A DNA stretch of 64,000 nucleotides from Nematostella vectensis (lineage: Eukaryota; Cnidaria; Anthozoa; Actiniaria; Edwardsiidae). This document shows positions 59,701 to 64,000 of the stretch, one piece after another. Under the pieces are notes generated by a model. That model saw only the letters and a list, made by a program, of their open reading frames with translations. It made no database searches and was not told where the DNA came from. Every line of letters starts with the position of its first letter. The first letter of the stretch is position 1. The stretch is taken from positions 4,304,996-4,368,995 of the forward strand of contig NC_064037.1 in NCBI RefSeq assembly GCF_932526225.1. The letters run 5' to 3'. Both the position numbers and the translations under genes were made by a program.

Positions 59701-62700
59701 CCATGATAGCTATGACTGCGCACCCCCCCCCCCCTCCCTCAGCCAATCCTTGTTACGCGCCTGTTTTTTTTTTATTTTTTATAAGAGAGTTGAAAATATT
59801 ATGAGTTTGAAATCTGTGCCAAAAGGTAGCTACATACCCGAGGCTTCGTAAAGATAGACAGCAGGTTTTGTGTGCATGGATGCACGTGCATACGGTCAAT
59901 CTCAACCTCTCACCATAGATCACCTGTTTGGTAATAAGGCGCTCAATTCCGACTAATCGCATCTGTTCAATCGACGATTATACAGTATATACCATTTTAA
60001 GCCGCTTATTCTAAACATGGTAAATTAGAAATAAAAACCTTTTTGCTTCAATGAAACAATAACAGCTATCACAATATGTACAAAGAATGCTTGTTGTATA
60101 CTTAATATCACGTTGAGGTCGTGATGCCATTTGGTCTGTTAGGAAATCAAAAGGAAGTGGAGACTATAATAAAAAGGTTATTTAAACCATTGCCTACTTA
60201 GTCAAAGGACAAATTTTGAGAAATGTGCCGGAAAATGTCATCCAAACTAATTCAGTATGAAATAATTGCTTCTAAAATACTAAAAAAAACTATTATTGTT
60301 TGTTGTAGTAAGTTACTTCATACTATAAATAAAAATCCTTAAAAGACCCCACTCAAAAAGCAGAGTGAGAAAAACAAGAAAAAATATCCCGGAAAAAGCG
60401 GCGATTCAAGCCTTTTCGCTGTTATATAATATTGCATTTGATCTGTCTTAATTTATCCGACCCGTGCAAAAATTGCGAGGAAATGGATTTCAAACTACCA
60501 GGCATGGCTTCCTTTACGCCAATACGCGCGTGGGTGATTCAGAAATCAAACTTCTTTTTGTCAGCGAAATGAGGGCCTGTGGATATGACAAGGCAAGCCT
60601 GGTCGAATAATGTATTGGAAGCACCAGAAAAGCACAGAGCACGGAATAATCCAAAACATTTTGATGTGTATTTCATAAGGGTGTGGGGGAAGTTTTGTCT
60701 AAAAAGAGGTCATTGTGTGATCTTTTGCCTTACTACTCCCTCTGGTTATGACTGTTAACTTAAAACACGTCCTTAGAACTACTGTACATTATCTAGTAAT
60801 CTTTCTTTCATATGCCAATAGTTTGCAAGTGTGCTTCCTACTGTCTACCCGTTCTCTCAAACCATTCAAGTTTTACAAACAAATCGACTAAAAAGTTTAT
60901 TTTTCTGACATAAGATGTTGCATCAATATTTTTTTGTGCGTCGGAAAAGCGCATAAGACGAAATTATAGTGGGGAGTTGCCTTTCCCTTTAGAATACTAA
61001 TACTTTAAAAAATTTCGATCAACCACTGCTTTGTTATTGTATGCATTTGCAAACTAAGTGGTCTATTTGAAATAAAAAAAATCAAAAAAGCCGACCACGA
61101 AAAAGGCCTGATACTTTCTTAACGATACTTGAACTTGTTAGCTCAGTTACTGGTTAAAAATATCAGATAAATATGGATATACATATCCTAATTTTATGTA
61201 GATAACTCGATTCTTAGACTTTGAAAAAGCGAAATGAGAACACTAAATTCATTAACAGTAGACTGCTAGGGCGTGTGCTAAAAGATAAAACTATTAACAA
61301 TTTAAATACTTATACGTCACAAAATCTCAATAAGAAAAAGTGGTCACTGGCATATTCAATTATTTATGCCATTCTCACTGTATTGACATATTAACAAACA
61401 TTATTCAGTAATGCTGTGATTTCAAGATCCAAATAACTCGCGAGATAACCCAGGTTCGAGTGAGCTGTATTGTAGCATAATTTTTATGATTAAACAGATT
61501 AATCCTACCCTCTAATATTCCACTCGGTTTCACATAATATTATCTAAAACACATTAATCCCCAAATACCCTGTGATCTATCAAAAGTTAGGCGATGTGCG
61601 TTGCTACCACACTTTCTTATCTGTATTCTATCGAAAATAGCGTCAATCACTTACTGAAAACACACTGCAGGCGTCAAATAAATGCTTGTTCTTTTTACGA
61701 TCTGCGATGGTTAGGTGACGGCCTTCGTAAAGTTCATAGCATGCTCACTTGTCGATATTTTCAGGCTCTTTAGAGGTCTAGAGGGTTTCCTGTGTTAATC
61801 AATAAACTCATTAGTCAAGCAATAGCCAAGCAAGGTCGTAACACATTTTACGATGCCTAAAAGAACATTACCCTTAAAGGGGTACTTTTATTTTATCCAA
61901 AACTCTAATTACTGTCACGGCTCGTATTTATGCTCCTGATCACGTATTGACTATAGCTCTAGGGGGCCTGTTTCAAAAAGAACGCACTAGACGTACATTT
62001 AATCAGTACCCCTCTAACAAAATTTCCTTAGGCTTATAACAACAGCAAAAAATATTATTTGAAATAAAATATGAAGATGAAATACAATTGGGGTTATTTT
62101 AATATGATTTTATTAGAAAAGTCATTTACTGTAGTATTTCGTTTGCCCTAAGAAAGCTGATTTAAAAATTATTAGATTTAGCTAGCTAAGGTGGAGTACA
62201 ACTACAATCTGAAATTGACACCAATATCGCAAGCTCAGCAAATTGTCTTTAGTGAGCTGATGTCAGAAGACAAATGCTTTTATGCGATAAAGGCTGGGGA
62301 GCAAGCGCAATAGCCTTGTGGGGATGGGGGTGGCGAGGATGTCGCGTACGGCTTCCCTCTCGCGCTTGCAACGCAATCTGTGAGCACAGAGCAATGTTGA
62401 ATGTTACTTGATGGTAACGATGGCGAGAAACTCGATGGGCACCCCGAGTTTCTTATGCGAGAATGAGAATTGGCTATTTAACTATACAATACACAAAGTT
62501 TCGTCGCGATACTTTGAATGATAAAAGAAATAAAAAAAAACTTCCCGTAAAATGTGAACGCACTCCTTATTTGCTTCCTCGTGTTTGAGCGGGACAGCGA
62601 ACAAAGCGCAATGCATTACGGACATACCATGAACCACGCAAAGCATCATGGATGAGACTAACTTGTACCTACCCAATTTTTTTTCTCTCGTTTTTTTATC

Positions 62701-63777
62701 TTTTACAAGCTGGATGTGAGCTTTGGTTTTCGCAGGAGACTAATTAAAAACGGGTAAATAAAAAATTCATTCAACTTGTCCCCCTCAACAGACTTCAACA
62801 AGATTGTAAACAGATATTCGGTATGCGGTACGCTGGCAATCTAAAGATAATATCTGGTATCGAAAATAAAGTCAAGAAAGTAGAGAGGATCATATTTTAC
62901 CGACACAAGACATTCTATATCGTTCGGCTTCAACACCATCATGCTTCCATACATCATTAGGATTTTACCGGCGCGACGTAAGATTGAGAATCTTCTCTTT
63001 AGCTTTCCTTTTACTCAAGGCCTTTAACGTTTTTTTTTCTTACACTTATATCGCTTTGACTTTCTTCCTTTATAAAAAAGTTGACAAGCTATGATGCAGA
63101 AGTATTACAGTTCTTGACCAGCCAGACGTGATCTTGTTTTCCTTGGTCCCTTGCGGGCGAACAATTAACTCGTTTCGTCTTATATATTACATAATGTGTA
63201 ACGGCGTTTCGGAAGAGTGCATAAAAAAAAAACTTGTTGAATCTTCGCCGTCCATTAAAAGCTTTTTTGATCTACTATTTTTAGGAAGAAAAGACAGCTG
63301 TAAATGACGCCGAGCGAGAATTATTTTTTTTTATAAGGACTTTTAAAGAAAAAAACATTTTCTTGCTTTGCAGCAGTTGAGTCAGAAAATCAAAACCGTT
63401 GTTTGCTGCTTCAAACCCCATTTTTTAAGAAATGGAAAGGAAATTTCTATAGGGATTAAGTAATAAAGGGCCGCAAAGTGCGGCTTCATTTGCGGCTTTC
63501 GCATAAAAAATAACGCTGTGTATGTTATTTCTTTATTAACGAAACTTAATTAAGTGAACAATGATAATATCTCAATAATTCATTTTATTATAAAATCAAA
63601 TGCTCGCGAAGGAACTCGTTAGAAAACATTGCGCCAAAATAATATGCCATTCCATTTTGTAATCGCGAGTATGTTGAAGAGCTCAGCAGGGGGTTCTCAG
63701 CCAATCTAATGCTCTTCACACTTAGAACTAGAGAAAACAAGTGAGTTTTTGTGTGAAGTTTTTCTGTCTCTCTTTAG
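56713..63777. other. Long gene-free stretch
   Basis: No exon is supported on either strand. Transposon-end-like remnants are at 57430-57480 (ggatccgccgatcc) and 59255-59425 (gccgtagcagg … cctgctacggccctg, with G and C runs), the latter probably a DNA-transposon relic. A C run lies at 59724. The rest is AT-rich with no repeats I can recognise. Confidence 0.4.
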
Positions 63778-63961
63778 ACGATGGCACAAGGACCAACACA
63801 GAGCCCAAAAAGACACCATTAGTAAAATGGGAAAGGACAGCTTAGAAATATATGTACGCTCTTACAAAGGGGGACAAATAAAAGACTTTTTTGCTGGTTT
63901 AAAATACAGAAAACCGGAAAAGCCAAAAAGGATCTATTCTATTTTCAAAGTCCACGAATAA
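63778..63961 (+). CDS. Weak candidate terminal exon of an unknown gene
   Basis: A good acceptor (tttctgtctctctttag, ending at 63777) is followed by one long open phase ending TAA at 63959-63961. It encodes about 61 basic residues (RWHKDQHRAQKD … GGQIKDFFAGLKYRKPEKPK). No upstream exon is identifiable within the window, and the other two phases stop early. The frame could be chance; Lys-rich AT-rich DNA can mimic coding sequence. Confidence 0.25.
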
Positions 63962-64000
63962 GTTATTCATATTTGTTCAAAATGGAAAGTAAACTGTTGA

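Overview
This is a window of eukaryotic genomic DNA. It has spliced genes with canonical GT/AG junctions, long AT-rich non-coding stretches, many tandem repeats and decayed transposons. The gene set (SMARCB1/SNF5, TXNL4A/DIM1, a BICD-family dynein adaptor, a TSSK-like kinase, a GT29 sialyltransferase, a rhodopsin-class GPCR) is animal. Compact genes with short introns, mid-range divergence from vertebrate proteins and abundant small foldback elements suggest an early-branching animal, most likely an anthozoan cnidarian such as a sea anemone. The organism is inference; the gene identities rest on protein motifs read directly from the sequence.

Layout. 1-1326 (+): the 3' end of an unrecognised coiled-coil gene. 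1327-15500: no supported gene, but a 0.3-kb duplication, a GC-rich hairpin, a 21-bp minisatellite, a 463-bp inverted-repeat element carrying one hammerhead ribozyme core in each arm, and a 1.9-kb GAT/GAC-type repeat field. 15572-18345 (+): a GT29 sialyltransferase whose last intron is filled by a 15-mer-based minisatellite. 20629-28500 (-): SMARCB1 in five exons, with an unrecognised ORF (22317-22739) and a 47-copy 21-bp array inside intron 3. 29065-29607 (-): a second SMARCB1-type winged-helix exon. It ends in a good splice donor whose phase matches SMARCB1 exon 2, so it may be an alternative first exon. 29994-34554 (+): a divergently transcribed TSSK-like kinase in ten exons. 35658-45199 (-): a BICDL1/BICDR-type dynein adaptor in 13-14 exons. 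49244-49672 (-): intronless TXNL4A. 54544-56155 (-): a two-exon class A GPCR. 56156-63777: gene-poor. 63778-63961 (+): a weak candidate terminal exon.

The genes do not form a pathway. They are independent units: a chromatin remodeller subunit, a splicing factor, a motor adaptor, a Golgi glycosyltransferase, a kinase and a receptor. Two observations stand out: the inverted-repeat hammerhead element flanked by a 12-bp target-site-like duplication, and the duplicated SMARCB1 first exon sharing a 386-bp intergenic region with the TSSK-like kinase.
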